Assembly (NCBI RefSeq): GCF_030378065.1
Contig: NZ_JAUCGJ010000001.1
Coordinates: forward strand, 62,001-126,000
DNA: 64,000 nucleotides
From: Candidatus Venteria ishoeyi
Lineage (GTDB): Bacteria; Pseudomonadota; Gammaproteobacteria; Beggiatoales; Beggiatoaceae
Direction: 5' to 3'
In this document: piece after piece, positions 1-10,300 of the stretch
Position numbering within the stretch: position 1 is the first letter of the stretch
How the letters are laid out: the number at the start of each line of letters is the position of its first letter
Program-made: the position numbers and the translations under genes
The notes under the pieces: model-generated
The model's database searches: none
What the model saw: only the letters and a program-made list of their open reading frames with translations
Told to the model about the DNA's origin: nothing

Positions 1-1632
1 CGCCTGACCAATTTACTGCATTTAAGCGAGGTGCTGCAACAAGCTTCAACGCAGCCGCAGCGCGGTATGCATCAGCTTTATCAATGGCTGACACAACAAA
101 GCCAGCAACGCCCTGATGATGATGTCTATCAATTGCGGCTGGAAAGTGATGCGGCAGCAGTGAAGCTGGTGACAATTCATAAAAGTAAGGGGCTGGAATA
201 TCCTGTCGTATTTGTACCGTTTGCCTGGGATGGGCTGTTGCGGGCGGGTAAAGATGAAATCTGCGTGTTTCATGACAGAGATAATGCACAACGGATGCTG
301 GATTTAGGCTCGGAAGATTTGCAAGCACATCAAAATCAGGCCGAACATGAAGAACAGGCAGAAAATTTGCGCCTGCTTTATGTTGCCATCACCCGCGCCA
401 AGCACCATTGTTATCTGGTTTGGGGCGCGTTTAAGGATGCTCAGACCTCTGCTTTGGGACATTTGCTGCATGGCAGTGACGCTAATATTATTCAGACCCC
501 GGATACTGAGCTGCGCCAGGACTTAGACAGGTTGGCAGCAAATTCCCAAGGCTGTATTCAGGTAAACGATCTACCGCAAGCCAATGTCCAGGCAGCCAGT
601 TATTATCCGGTTAATTTAGAACAGCAGCCAGTACTGGAAGCACGCCCGTTTTCGGGGAAAATACCACTGCCCTGGTCATTTGCCAGTTTTACGGCCCTGG
701 TGGTAGCAGAAGGCCATACCCAGCAGAACAATGCCCAGGATAATAGTGAATATCAGGTTGATGAGCGCCTGCAACGCACCGGAGAAACAAGCAGCGGCAT
801 TGCCACAGGCGAAACAAAGCAGGTTGACGGTAGTCTCAGCCTTGTAGAAGAAACAGGATGTGCTAACAGCCCACATCCGGCTTTCTTATTTCCAGCAGGT
901 GCTAATGCCGGAAATTTTTTGCACGAACTGCTGGAGCACTTAAATTTTAACCGCTGGCAGGCAGATAATGACCCCGGTTTGTTTTTGCACCTACTACAAG
1001 CTTATGGCTTTGCTGAAGAACTGGAAGCCGCCTTATATCAGTGGCTTGATGCCATCTTAAATACACCACTGGAGCAAGCTGAAAACACAGCAGAAAACAG
1101 CGGGGAAACGCCATTAACATTAGCGCAATTAAATAACCAACAGCGTTTGAATGAATTGGAATTTTATTTTCCACTGGCAAAAATTAATACCCGGAGCTTA
1201 TATCATATCCTCCATCCTGTCTGGCAACAACACTGGTCAAAAACTTTTGCCATGCCGCCAGAATTTCCGCCGCTGGAAGGTTTTATGATGGGGTTTATTG
1301 ATCTGGTATTTGAGTGGCAGGGGCGGTTTTATCTGGTGGATTACAAATCCAACAGGCTGGGTGAAGATATTGCGGATTATCACCAGGATCGCTTACTTGC
1401 AGCCATGCAGGAAAAACATTATTTATTGCAATACCATATTTATACGGTTGCCCTGCACCGCTATCTGCAACAGCGTATTGCTGATTATCATTATGATACC
1501 CATTTTGGCGGGGTGTATTATCTATTCCTGCGCGGTATGCGACCTGATTTGGGCGCTGACTATGGCATATTTCAGGATCGCCCGGAGCTGGAGTTGATTG
1601 AGCAGTTAAGCGAATACTTTGCGCAAGAATGA
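1..1632 (+). CDS. recB: RecB, C-terminal part (exodeoxyribonuclease V beta subunit), 5' truncated by window edge
   Basis: The frame is open from base 1, so the gene begins upstream of the window. The helicase portion shows motif V (VTIHKSKGLEYPVVFVP) and motif VI (LRLLYVAITRAKHHCYLVW), typical of UvrD/RecB superfamily 1 helicases. The C-terminal nuclease domain carries the RecB-type core with the metal-binding Asp in GFIDLVF and the DYKSNRLG motif. In the RecBCD complex this subunit is the 3'-5' helicase and nuclease that resects double-strand breaks and degrades linear foreign DNA. A variable, Gln/Glu-rich linker of about 200 residues joins the two domains. No recD follows; the next gene, sucB, is unrelated, so recD must lie elsewhere. 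Confidence 0.93.
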   Translation, partial: RLTNLLHLSEVLQQASTQPQRGMHQLYQWLTQQSQQRPDDDVYQLRLESDAAAVKLVTIHKSKGLEYPVVFVPFAWDGLLRAGKDEICVFHDRDNAQRMLDLGSEDLQAHQNQAEHEEQAENLRLLYVAITRAKHHCYLVWGAFKDAQTSALGHLLHGSDANIIQTPDTELRQDLDRLAANSQGCIQVNDLPQANVQAASYYPVNLEQQPVLEARPFSGKIPLPWSFASFTALVVAEGHTQQNNAQDNSEYQVDERLQRTGETSSGIATGETKQVDGSLSLVEETGCANSPHPAFLFPAGANAGNFLHELLEHLNFNRWQADNDPGLFLHLLQAYGFAEELEAALYQWLDAILNTPLEQAENTAENSGETPLTLAQLNNQQRLNELEFYFPLAKINTRSLYHILHPVWQQHWSKTFAMPPEFPPLEGFMMGFIDLVFEWQGRFYLVDYKSNRLGEDIADYHQDRLLAAMQEKHYLLQYHIYTVALHRYLQQRIADYHYDTHFGGVYYLFLRGMRPDLGADYGIFQDRPELELIEQLSEYFAQE

Positions 1633-1748
1633 GAGGTAGGGTGGAATAGCACAGCATATTCCACCATTTCCCTTCGCTGCTGTTTTCCTGAGTTGACTTC
1701 CAGTATGATGTCAAAATCTATCGTATTTATGAGCAAAGGAGCAGGCAT

Positions 1749-3344
1749 ATGGTTCAGGTTAAAGTGCCACCATTAGCAGAGTCACTGACAGAAGCGGTGG
1801 TGATGGAATGGGTGAAGCAACCGGGAGACTGGGTCAAAGCCGATGAAAAACTGGTTGATCTGGAAACCGATAAAATTGTACTGGAAGTGGTAGCGCCACA
1901 AACCGGGCGTTTAAACAAAATCCTGAAACCTAAAGATACGGTGGTGGGTAGTGAAGAGGTGCTGGCAGAGATTATTGCCCAGGCACCGCCCACAGAGGCT
2001 GTGCCTGTTGATATGCCGGAAGCCACTGAAGTGGAACAAGACAAGACAACGGCTAAAGACACATCAGATACGACTGATAGCCCGGAAAAAATTGAAATTA
2101 AAGTCCCCGCGCTGGCTGAAAATATTACTCAGGCTGTTATGTTACCCTGGTATAAAAAACCAGGCAGTTGGGTGAAATCCGGCGATCATCTGGTGGAAAT
2201 TGAAACCGATGGCATGGTACTGGAAATTGTTGCACCTTATAACGGACAATTACGCAAAATTTATCAAACTGAAGGCGATGTTGTCAGTAGTCATGACGTG
2301 CTGGGAGATTTATTTGTTTCCAGTGAGGAAATGAGCAGTCGGGAAATTCCCATTCAAGTGCCTCCCATGCCAGAAATTCAGATTGATATCCCTGAAAATA
2401 TTGAAGTTAATCTTGCAATGGCCCCTAAAACCGGCCCTGCCGTGCGCCGCATGACCACTGAATTGGGTATTACGCCTGAACAAGTACCGCATCATGGGGA
2501 TCGGGTGCGGCGTGAGGACGTCTTAAATTATCAACAGCAACAAGAAAAGCAGACACCAGCACCTGTGACACCTGTAACACCGAAGCCAGCGCCGCAAACA
2601 ACCCATACAAAACCACGTATTCAAATTCCAGCTGATCCTTTTGGACGTGAGCAAGAACGAGTGCCGATGAATCGCCTGCGCAGTCGGGTTTCTGAGCGTT
2701 TGCTGGAAGCGCAACAAAATCATGCGATTTTGACCACGTTTAATGAAGTCAACATGCAACCGATCATGGACTTGCGTAAACAACACCAGCCAGCTTTTGA
2801 AAAAGCGTATAATGTGCGTCTGGGTTTTATGTCGTTTTTTGTCAAAGCTGCCATCGTCGCCTTGCAAAAATATCCCGTGCTCAATGCATCCAGCACTAAC
2901 GATGAAATTATTTATCACGGTTTTTATGATATCGGCATAGCCGTCAGTACCCAACGTGGTTTGGTAGTACCGGTATTACGTGATGCGGATCAGTTATCTT
3001 TTGCACAGATTGAAAAAAATATTCGCGCCTATGGGCAAAAAGCCAAAGAAAACCGTCTGAAAATGACCGATCTTGAAGGGGGGACTTTTTCTATTACCAA
3101 CGGCGGCATATTTGGCTCCATGCTCTCCACACCAATACTAAATCCCCCGCAAAGTGCAATTTTGGGTATGCATAATATTGTTGAACGTCCGGTGGCGGAA
3201 AATGGTGAAGTAGTCATTCGCCCGGTGATGTATATTGCGCTGTCTTACGATCATCGTATTATTGATGGGCGTGACGCAGTGCAAGGATTAGTGGCAATCA
3301 AACAATCACTGGAAGATCCGATGCGTTTGTTGTTGGAATTATAA
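1749..3344 (+). CDS. sucB: Dihydrolipoyl succinyltransferase (2-oxoglutarate dehydrogenase E2) with two lipoyl domains, one lacking lysine
   Basis: This is the E2 core of the 2-oxoglutarate dehydrogenase complex (TCA cycle), transferring succinyl groups from lipoamide to CoA. A first lipoyl domain (residues 1-75) has the lipoylation motif [10 protein letters not shown] second lipoyl-like domain (about 115-190) has ETDGMVLEI, with Gly where the lipoylated Lys should be. A short E3/E1-binding-like segment follows ([17 protein letters not shown]), then the acyltransferase core ending with the catalytic motif [15 protein letters not shown]. Most SucB proteins have one lipoyl domain and about 400 residues, so the 531 residues reflect the extra domain. 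A good ribosome site (AAAGGAG) lies upstream of the ATG. sucA is not adjacent. The symbol rests on the succinyltransferase-type core; another 2-oxoacid dehydrogenase E2 is less likely. Confidence 0.88.
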   Translation: MVQVKVPPLAESLTEAVVMEWVKQPGDWVKADEKLVDLETDKIVLEVVAPQTGRLNKILKPKDTVVGSEEVLAEIIAQAPPTEAVPVDMPEATEVEQDKTTAKDTSDTTDSPEKIEIKVPALAENITQAVMLPWYKKPGSWVKSGDHLVEIETDGMVLEIVAPYNGQLRKIYQTEGDVVSSHDVLGDLFVSSEEMSSREIPIQVPPMPEIQIDIPENIEVNLAMAPKTGPAVRRMTTELGITPEQVPHHGDRVRREDVLNYQQQQEKQTPAPVTPVTPKPAPQTTHTKPRIQIPADPFGREQERVPMNRLRSRVSERLLEAQQNHAILTTFNEVNMQPIMDLRKQHQPAFEKAYNVRLGFMSFFVKAAIVALQKYPVLNASSTNDEIIYHGFYDIGIAVSTQRGLVVPVLRDADQLSFAQIEKNIRAYGQKAKENRLKMTDLEGGTFSITNGGIFGSMLSTPILNPPQSAILGMHNIVERPVAENGEVVIRPVMYIALSYDHRIIDGRDAVQGLVAIKQSLEDPMRLLLEL

Positions 3345-3358
3345 GCTGATGTTACGCA
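3345..3358 (+). repeat. Half-copy of dispersed repeat GCTGATGTTACGCA
   Basis: The 14-mer GCTGATGTTACGCA starts right after the sucB stop codon. It recurs at 3939-3952 and, as CTGATGTTACGCA, in the terminal inverted repeat of the element at 34575-34725. It marks the point where the reading frame of the downstream toxin-like gene is cut off, so a repeat insertion or deletion probably removed the toxin's 5' end. Confidence 0.6.
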
Positions 3359-3586
3359 GGTGATTTTTTATTCGAGTGTGTCCCACCTAACCTAAAAGAG
3401 CGTAAGCGTTTAATGGGTAAAATGCTCTATGAACAAGACAAAACTGTTCTACCCAAATATATTGCCATTATTCACAAAATTGACGAAATGGGAAATTATT
3501 GGGTATTGTTTGAGCGTGAAGATAGTTTAAAAATCATTGACATCATAGATGTGTTACATCGCAAACAAGCGTATTGCAGGAGGTAG
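3350..3586 (+). pseudogene. RelE/ParE-superfamily toxin, N-terminus missing
   Basis: An open frame without a normal start runs from the repeat boundary to TAG at 3584. Its end (IIDVLHRKQAY) resembles the C-terminus of RelE/ParE-type toxins, which often end in a DV-x-HR-x-x-Y pattern. The first internal ATG (3413) would give only 57 residues, too short for the fold. It sits 2 nt upstream of a Phd-like antitoxin ORF, as expected for a type II toxin-antitoxin pair. Family assignment is by pattern only. Confidence 0.45.
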
Positions 3587-3588
3587 CC

Positions 3589-3741
3589 ATGTTTGAAAAT
3601 ATACAAATTATTCGTGATCAAGGGAAAACAAAATTTGCCGTGATTGATTTTGAGGAGTTTGTGCATATTAAATCCTTGCTGTCTGACGAGGAAAAGCTTG
3701 AGGATTATCTGGATTATTTACATATCCAGAAGGTTAGATAA
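3589..3741 (+). CDS. Small Phd/YefM-like antitoxin
   Basis: This 50-residue ORF has a strong ribosome site (AGGAGG, 6 nt before the ATG) and follows the truncated toxin directly. Its pattern (MFENIQIIRDQGKTKFAVID, then an acidic tail with LLSDEEKLEDYLDYL) resembles short antitoxins of the Phd/RelB type, which bind operator DNA with the N-terminus and neutralise the toxin with the acidic helix. With the toxin broken, this looks like a surviving orphan antitoxin. It is short, and the family call is tentative. Confidence 0.5.
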   Translation: MFENIQIIRDQGKTKFAVIDFEEFVHIKSLLSDEEKLEDYLDYLHIQKVR

Positions 3742-3797
3742 ACGCTTGAGTCTTGCGGAAGTGCGGCAAGCTTGTACTGATGAAAAATGAGATAAAT

Positions 3798-3929
3798 AAC
3801 CTGAGTTTGACGTAAGCTTCTTTTTGCGCTTATAGCACAAAAAACTGCTTCCGTCTTACGCTAAATTTTTAATAGTATGTGCTAGAATTAAGTATTTTTG
3901 GAGAAAAAACCTTATATCAAACTCAGGTT
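3798..3929. repeat. Miniature inverted-repeat element, ends AACCTGAGTTTGA
   Basis: The 132-bp element is bounded by a perfect 13-bp terminal inverted repeat: AACCTGAGTTTGA on the left and its reverse complement on the right. It contains no ORF. Related ends with CCTGAGTT followed by (G/T)TAAG recur at 7180, 13424, 25293, 44166 and 44254, so this is a dispersed family (here called type B). Confidence 0.65.
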
Positions 3930-4039
3930 CAATAACTTGCTGATGTTACGCAAGGGCTTCATTAGTTTGTAAATTAAACTAAAACCGCTGCCATTCACAA
4001 CAGGCAGCATCCTACATTGTTATTATTAAGAGGATCACG

Positions 4040-7000
4040 ATGAAAAAATATTTATACTTTATGCTATTCAGTGGCTTATTATTATGCCGCAGTGGTTTTG
4101 CCGGCACGGGAAATGGCTATTACCACAAAGATAACAGTACCAATTTTGTACATTATGATGCGGTAGCATCTTATGCAATCAGCCCGGTTGTAATTGATGG
4201 CATCTTATCCACAGGAGAATGGAACACCGCATTAGCCCGGGATTTTTATAAATTTGATCGTGCTGATAACCGTATGCGTATATTGCATCAGTATGACGAT
4301 ACCTATTTGTATTTGTTAGTACAGGTGGATGATGACAAACTTTATGATGACAATCCGCAGGTATCAACAACGCGATCAGGCTCTGGTTTTATCAACTGGG
4401 ACACTGACAAGGATGATGGCCTTGAAATTTATATTGACGCCAATAACAGCCGTGACAGCATGGCTCAGGTCACTGATAAGGTACTGGCTTTTTCAATTTT
4501 AGGGCGGCATTTCCGTTACGATACAGGTGATGGTGCAGGTGAGACTGGTTTTTTTGCAGAAATTAGCCCGGTACCAACCCACAGTGCAGGTGTCACCCGA
4601 GGGCAGGCGGTAAGCAATGGTACAACCATGTCATTTGCTGTGGGTGTAAATGGTAGCGTTAATATTGACAGTGATACTGATCAGGGGTATGTGGCAGAAA
4701 TTGCCCTGCCTTGGAGCCATCTGGGCGCTTCACCTGTGCCGCTTTCTTTTGTTTCCAGCAATGTCATTGTTATCGAAAACGACCGTGCCAATGGTTTTGA
4801 AGTAGAGGAAAATAGCGTCCTGGATCAACCACAGGAGTTGGATCGGTTTTATAAATGGTTTAGTGATGGTTTGAATGGACCAAAAAATTATGCGCGGGTG
4901 TATTTATTACCGAAAACAGATATTACCGCACCGGGTGCAGTCACGGGTTTAAGCATCAGCCATACCCAGGCAATGTCGGCTTTATTATCATTTAATGCAA
5001 GCGGCGATGATGCTAACAGCGGTATGGCAGCCGCTTATGACATCCGTTACAGCAACAGCGCCATCAGTACTGAAGCTGATTGGGAAGCAGCCAGTGTGTA
5101 TCAAAACCGTTTTATACCACGCCTGGCAGGTAAGCCGGAACAACTACGCATACTCGGCCTGCAAGCTGCCACTAATTATTTTGTTGCCGTGCGCGCGGTG
5201 GATTACGCGGGCAATCGTGGCCCCATCGCCAGCACAGTGCTGACTACCCTGGCAGCACCAGCAGATTACGGCAAGGGGCATATTTATCCCGCTCCCGCAG
5301 GCAAGGCTTTTGTTTATGAAAATGGTGACTTATTCATGCCTTCACCACAGGCCATGGGTATCAGCTGGTATGGCCTGCGTGATTTATATACCCGCTCGCT
5401 GTGGTATGAAGTGGATAAAATACTGGTTAACTGGTCAGAAGTTCAGGAGGAATCCGGTAATGCACGTCAGTTAATTGCTGAACTTGCCAATAAAGATGTC
5501 AACCTGATACGCTTGTTTATTGAAGACTTGGCATTTGCTGATACAGCGAGTCATCCTGATGCGCTGCGTGCTTTACCCGGTGCTTCAGCCAGTAATGATG
5601 GCGTTGCCTGGTTAGAATTTCCAGCAACGGCAGCAGGCAGTAACTATATACCGGAAACCCTGCAATTTTTAGATGATTTTATGCGCCTGTGCGCAGAATA
5701 CGGTATTTATGTGGTAATTACCCCCTGGGATAATTATTTCTATCGTGAAGACCTATTTGCTGTACATCCTTATAATGTTGCCAATGGCGGTACACTTAAC
5801 ACCCGTGAAGCATTTATTACCGACACCGGTGAAACCCGCACTGCACAGAAGCAACGCTTAAATACCCTGTATAACATCGTATCCCAGCACCATAATTTCT
5901 TTGGTTGGGAAATGATGAATGAGTGGGATAATAAGACTTTTGCCGAGCGCGATGATACCAAACCTGAAATCTGGCAGGCTCAACGCATGGCCTGGATTCA
6001 GGATTTGCTGGCACATTTACGCATGATTGATAAAACCCATATGATCACCGTGTCTTCTGTAATTGAAGAGCCACAGTTTGGGTTACAGGATTTCCTGTTG
6101 CGCAGTGATTTATTTGATTTTGTCGCTATCCACAATTATGGTACCGCAATCAGTGATCCCCGCAAAGCCAATGACAGTGATATGACCATTCGCCCAGCAC
6201 TGGATGCCGCGCAGATGGTGCGTTATATGGTGGCTAACAGCCGTGATCACCGCCCGGTTTATGACCTGGAATCTGGCCCAATTGATGTGTTTAAGCTGGA
6301 TGCAAATGGTAAAGCGGTTTCCGGTTATCCTGCTGATTACAGTCAGGCCCAGGATGAAACCATATTACATCATATTCAACGCAGTTCTCTGGCAGCAGGA
6401 CTGGCGGGTATTTCTCTGCGCTGGCCCAGCAAGGTGCTGGAGCCTTTAGGTCCGCAGCTTACATCCAATATGCGCACTGATCAGCAGCAACTGAGCACTA
6501 TCCTGGAAAATACTCAGGTTAACTACAAAACCTTTGTACCATCACCTTGGGAAAAACAGGTTGCCAGTTCGGTATCCACACTGCAAATCACTGCCAGCAG
6601 CGATGGTCAGCAGGGCTTGGTGCATTTGTTACAAGATACCCGCAAAGCCCTTGCCAGTGTGCCAGAATCGGTGCTGACCTTAACCGGTATGAGTGATGGT
6701 ATTTATCGTGTTGCCAGTCATGACAACCTGGGCGGCGCAGCGCAAACGCAGGATGTTACAGCCAGTAATGGTACCTGGTCTGTGGCTTTGCCAGCTTTTA
6801 ATAATGACTTATTGGTCAGCTTTGCTTTGATACAAGCTGCTTACCAAGCTGCTACGCCAGTCTTTAATCAATCAGCTTATCAGATTGGTGATAACTTAAA
6901 AGTCACCCTGTCGCATAACCAGACGGGCAAAGATCGTTATGTGGCGATTCAGATTCCGGTCATTGATTTATTATTTATGCTGACAGGTAATAATCAGTTT

Positions 7001-7177
7001 GTCGCTTTTGATGGCAGTCTGCCTTTATGGCAAGGTCAGACGGATGTCATGGATCTGACTCTGACACCGGATTTGCCAAAAACGACTTATATGATTTATG
7101 TACTGGAAGCACCCAGTGGCAGCACGGATCCCTTAACTGAGGGGGAATTGACGTTTCAGTCATTTATGATTCAATAA
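4040..7177 (+). CDS. Secreted glycoside hydrolase (clan GH-A, GH5-like) with CBM9-like and fibronectin III domains
   Basis: A signal peptide (MKKYLYFMLFSGLLLC...) directs export. Residues about 45-285 resemble a CBM9-like carbohydrate-binding module (VVIDGILSTGEW, then DGLEIYIDANN). A fibronectin type III domain lies at about 294-405. A TIM-barrel cellulase-like domain covers about 430-800. The candidate acid/base Glu628 lies in WEMMNEWDN and the candidate nucleophile Glu744 in VYDLESG, the spacing seen in clan GH-A. The last 110 residues form a beta-rich domain that also ends the propeller protein at 22155-25286. The likely role is polysaccharide binding and hydrolysis outside the cell; the substrate cannot be told. 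Ribosome site AAGAGGA precedes the ATG. It stands alone, convergent with dnaE. Confidence 0.8.
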   Translation: MKKYLYFMLFSGLLLCRSGFAGTGNGYYHKDNSTNFVHYDAVASYAISPVVIDGILSTGEWNTALARDFYKFDRADNRMRILHQYDDTYLYLLVQVDDDKLYDDNPQVSTTRSGSGFINWDTDKDDGLEIYIDANNSRDSMAQVTDKVLAFSILGRHFRYDTGDGAGETGFFAEISPVPTHSAGVTRGQAVSNGTTMSFAVGVNGSVNIDSDTDQGYVAEIALPWSHLGASPVPLSFVSSNVIVIENDRANGFEVEENSVLDQPQELDRFYKWFSDGLNGPKNYARVYLLPKTDITAPGAVTGLSISHTQAMSALLSFNASGDDANSGMAAAYDIRYSNSAISTEADWEAASVYQNRFIPRLAGKPEQLRILGLQAATNYFVAVRAVDYAGNRGPIASTVLTTLAAPADYGKGHIYPAPAGKAFVYENGDLFMPSPQAMGISWYGLRDLYTRSLWYEVDKILVNWSEVQEESGNARQLIAELANKDVNLIRLFIEDLAFADTASHPDALRALPGASASNDGVAWLEFPATAAGSNYIPETLQFLDDFMRLCAEYGIYVVITPWDNYFYREDLFAVHPYNVANGGTLNTREAFITDTGETRTAQKQRLNTLYNIVSQHHNFFGWEMMNEWDNKTFAERDDTKPEIWQAQRMAWIQDLLAHLRMIDKTHMITVSSVIEEPQFGLQDFLLRSDLFDFVAIHNYGTAISDPRKANDSDMTIRPALDAAQMVRYMVANSRDHRPVYDLESGPIDVFKLDANGKAVSGYPADYSQAQDETILHHIQRSSLAAGLAGISLRWPSKVLEPLGPQLTSNMRTDQQQLSTILENTQVNYKTFVPSPWEKQVASSVSTLQITASSDGQQGLVHLLQDTRKALASVPESVLTLTGMSDGIYRVASHDNLGGAAQTQDVTASNGTWSVALPAFNNDLLVSFALIQAAYQAATPVFNQSAYQIGDNLKVTLSHNQTGKDRYVAIQIPVIDLLFMLTGNNQFVAFDGSLPLWQGQTDVMDLTLTPDLPKTTYMIYVLEAPSGSTDPLTEGELTFQSFMIQ

Positions 7178-7179
7178 GG

Positions 7180-7249
7180 AACCTGAGTTCGGTATAAGTT
7201 TTTTTCAGCGCCAAAGGTGCTGAAAAAAACTTACATCTCACGCCAGGTT
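7180..7249. repeat. Type B palindrome, probably acting as bidirectional terminator
   Basis: The ends AACCTGAGTT and CACGCCAGGTT enclose a stem of AAGTTTTTTTCAGC against GCTGAAAAAAACTT around a short loop. It lies between the convergent glycosidase and dnaE genes, where a strong hairpin could stop transcription from both sides. Confidence 0.6.
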
Positions 7250-7314
7250 ATTTATCAGCAGGGAATCAGGCTGGAATTACCTACGCTTTGGGTTTGCTTT
7301 GGGTTTACTAACGC

Positions 7315-10300
7315 TTAATATAATATTTCGACTTGTTCCTTACCCAGAAGATGAAATAACTGGTTTAGCAATTCCTGCTCAGGTTTAATATACCAGTCAG
7401 CACTGAATTTAAGTCGGGCCTGAATACCGTCTTCCCGGTAATATTGTAATGAGACGGGCATTTGACCGGGACGAAAGTGCTTGAGCGTTTCTTGTAATTG
7501 CGGCAATTGTCCGGCTTGGTTTTCATAGAGCTTTAATTGCAATCCGGTGGCGTTTTGTTCACGAATACCGGCAATGTCCCATAGGTTTTTAACCGTCATG
7601 CTCAGGCCGCCATTGTATTCATCTTCTGCAACTTCACCTTCAACAATTAAAATACTGTCTTTAATCAGTAAGGGCTGAGCACTGTCACAGAGCTCGGAAT
7701 ATAACTTGGCTTCCAGACGCGCACTGCCATCATCCAGGGTTAAGAAAGCCATTTTACCGCGACTGGTACTACGTTCGCGTTTTTCAATCAGCAATCCTGC
7801 GGTTTTCAGGGTGTTGCCACGCCCGGTAATAGACATCTTGCTAAGGCGGCGGCTGAAGTGTGCAAGTTCAGGTAAATATTGGTTAATGGGGTGGCCTGTG
7901 AGGTATAAACCCAGGGTGTCTTTTTCACCACGTAAGCGGATATCATCAGACCAGGGGGCGATGCCTTTTGCATAAGGCAGATGCTCGGCAATTTTTTCTG
8001 GCACGCTTGTCTGGGTTGCGCCAAACATACCAAATAAATCCTCCTGCCCGCTGTCAATAGTGGTTTTATGTTGTTCCGCCATTCTCAACGCCGTATCCAG
8101 CGAGGCCAGCAATACAGCGCGATCCTGTTGTTGATCCAATTTATCCAGCGCCCCGGCACGAATTAAACTTTCCAGCACCCGGCGATTACATTTTTTTAAA
8201 TCCACACGCCTGCAAAAATCAAATATATCCGTGTAATTACCCTGCGTCAGACGCTCCTGCACAATACCTTCCAGCGCAGCTTCTCCCGCACCTTTAATTG
8301 CGCCCAAACCATAAAAGACCACATCTGGCGCGGCATTAGAGACGCTGAACTTAAACTCGCTGCTGTTGACATGTGGTGGGTGTACTTCCAGCTTCATGGC
8401 TTTGCATTCTTCAATCAGCCCCACCACTTTGTCGGTATTATCCATATCTGAAGACAGCACTGCCGCCATGAATGCCGCAGGATGGTGCACTTTAAGCCAG
8501 GCAGTTTGGTAGGAGATTAAGGCATACGCCGCAGAGTGAGAATTAGAACAACACAGCCCCGAAGCCAGCAGAAAATTATGTTCAGGATGATCTACTTCAA
8601 GATCGTAACTTTGACGCCATCCCAGGAAAGTTGCTCGTACAGGCTGCCGTAACACCGTATCCCGTCCCAACTGCCATCGTTGATCAGGTCGAGCAGTTGG
8701 TTCAGTTCGGGATAAATAAGTGCGCCAGAGTTGCCTTTGAAACATGTCATCGAAAGACGGATTAAGCGCCAGGATCGATGCAGGATCTCTCGATCCAAGA
8801 GACGATCTCGCGCTTGTACTATTTGTAGTCGTTCTTCTGAATTGATGGGCAGAAAATGCCAGGGACCATCCACTTCGATGACTATTTTCTTCTGCCGATG
8901 TACAAAGTCGATTTGTTTGCGTTCTTGCTGACACTTCATTTGTGTATTGCGAAGAAAACCCAGTGGAATTAAGTGGGGTTCTAACCATATTTCCATTTTG
9001 GACAACTTCGGAGAACCATGCGCTTTGGCTTGAATTGCTTGAAATTCTTCTGGATGTGTGTCGCGCCATATTTTCAAGCGTTGCGCCCGTTCTTCCTGTA
9101 TCTCGGGACGTGCTGATGTTTGCTTCGCCGTCTGCGAATATTTCTCGCGCATTTCTGGTGTGTGTTCTAAATCCCTGCATGTCTGTGCACGAATTTCCTG
9201 GCGAATCTTTTGACATGCCTCGCACTGCTGAAAATGCGCGCTGGCTTTCTTGCGCGTTTTCATGACAAGGCCGCAATACATTGTCCGCGCTTTGCCTGCC
9301 GAAGGTCCCGAATGAATCATACTCATACAAACCGGACATTGTTTCTGATGTGCATGAATATCGCGCTTTCTGCGTTGCACCGCGCCACATTTCGCCACCC
9401 AGTGATATTTCTTTTTTGCATCCTCGCAGGCTTGACAGGTTTTCTGATGCGCTTTCATCGCCCGCTGTGTAGGCAGCACAGCCCCACACCTTGCTTCCCA
9501 TTTGTAAGATTTTCCACAGCGGCTGTTGTCCGTATTCGGTGAGCCATTTGTGGTCGAGGGTGCATTTTTCGATTGTTCCGTCATCAAATTCAATCTCCCA
9601 AAGTGGTGTCAGTCCGTGGTCATGTAAGGCGACAACCGTGCTATATACAGACTTGCCTGTTGAGCTACGACTCAGCACCTTGTCACCTGTTTTACAATCT
9701 TCTATTGACTTAATGCCATTCATTGTATAGACTTTTGTTTGAGGGTCAACCGATTTGTTGAAACCGTACCCAGCAAATTTTTCCATTAAGTCGAAAATAT
9801 AAGTTGCCTGGTCTGCATCGACATTTCTTTCCAGCGCGCCTTTCATAAAAATATCGCGTTGTTTTGCCATTTCTTCAGGCTTTTTCTTGCCCATGGCTCG
9901 GCGCAACATATCCGCGCCGCCCAGCGTGTAACTCGCCAGAATCTGCGCAATCTGCATCACTTGTTCCTGATACAGAATAACGCCGTAGGTGGGTTGTAAT
10001 ATGGGTTCTAAATCAGCATGGGGATATTCAATTTTTGCCCGCCCATGTTTACGATTGATGAAATCATCCACCATGCCCGATTGCAACGGGCCGGGGCGAT
10101 AGAGTGCGACTAATGCGATAATATCTTCAAAATTATCGGGTTTCAGGCGTTTAATCATCTCCTGCATGCCACGCGATTCCAACTGGAATACAGCAAGGGT
10201 TTGACCAGATTTGAGCAACTCAAAAGTAGGCCTATCATCCAGCGGAATACTCAGAATATTGAGCTTTTCAGCGCCTGGATCAGTGTCTTGCTGTGCATTT

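Noticed and set aside
9210-9542. Plus-strand ORFs opposite the intein endonuclease
   Set aside because: Composition and lack of domain features mark them as shadows; the two minus-strand frames explain the region.
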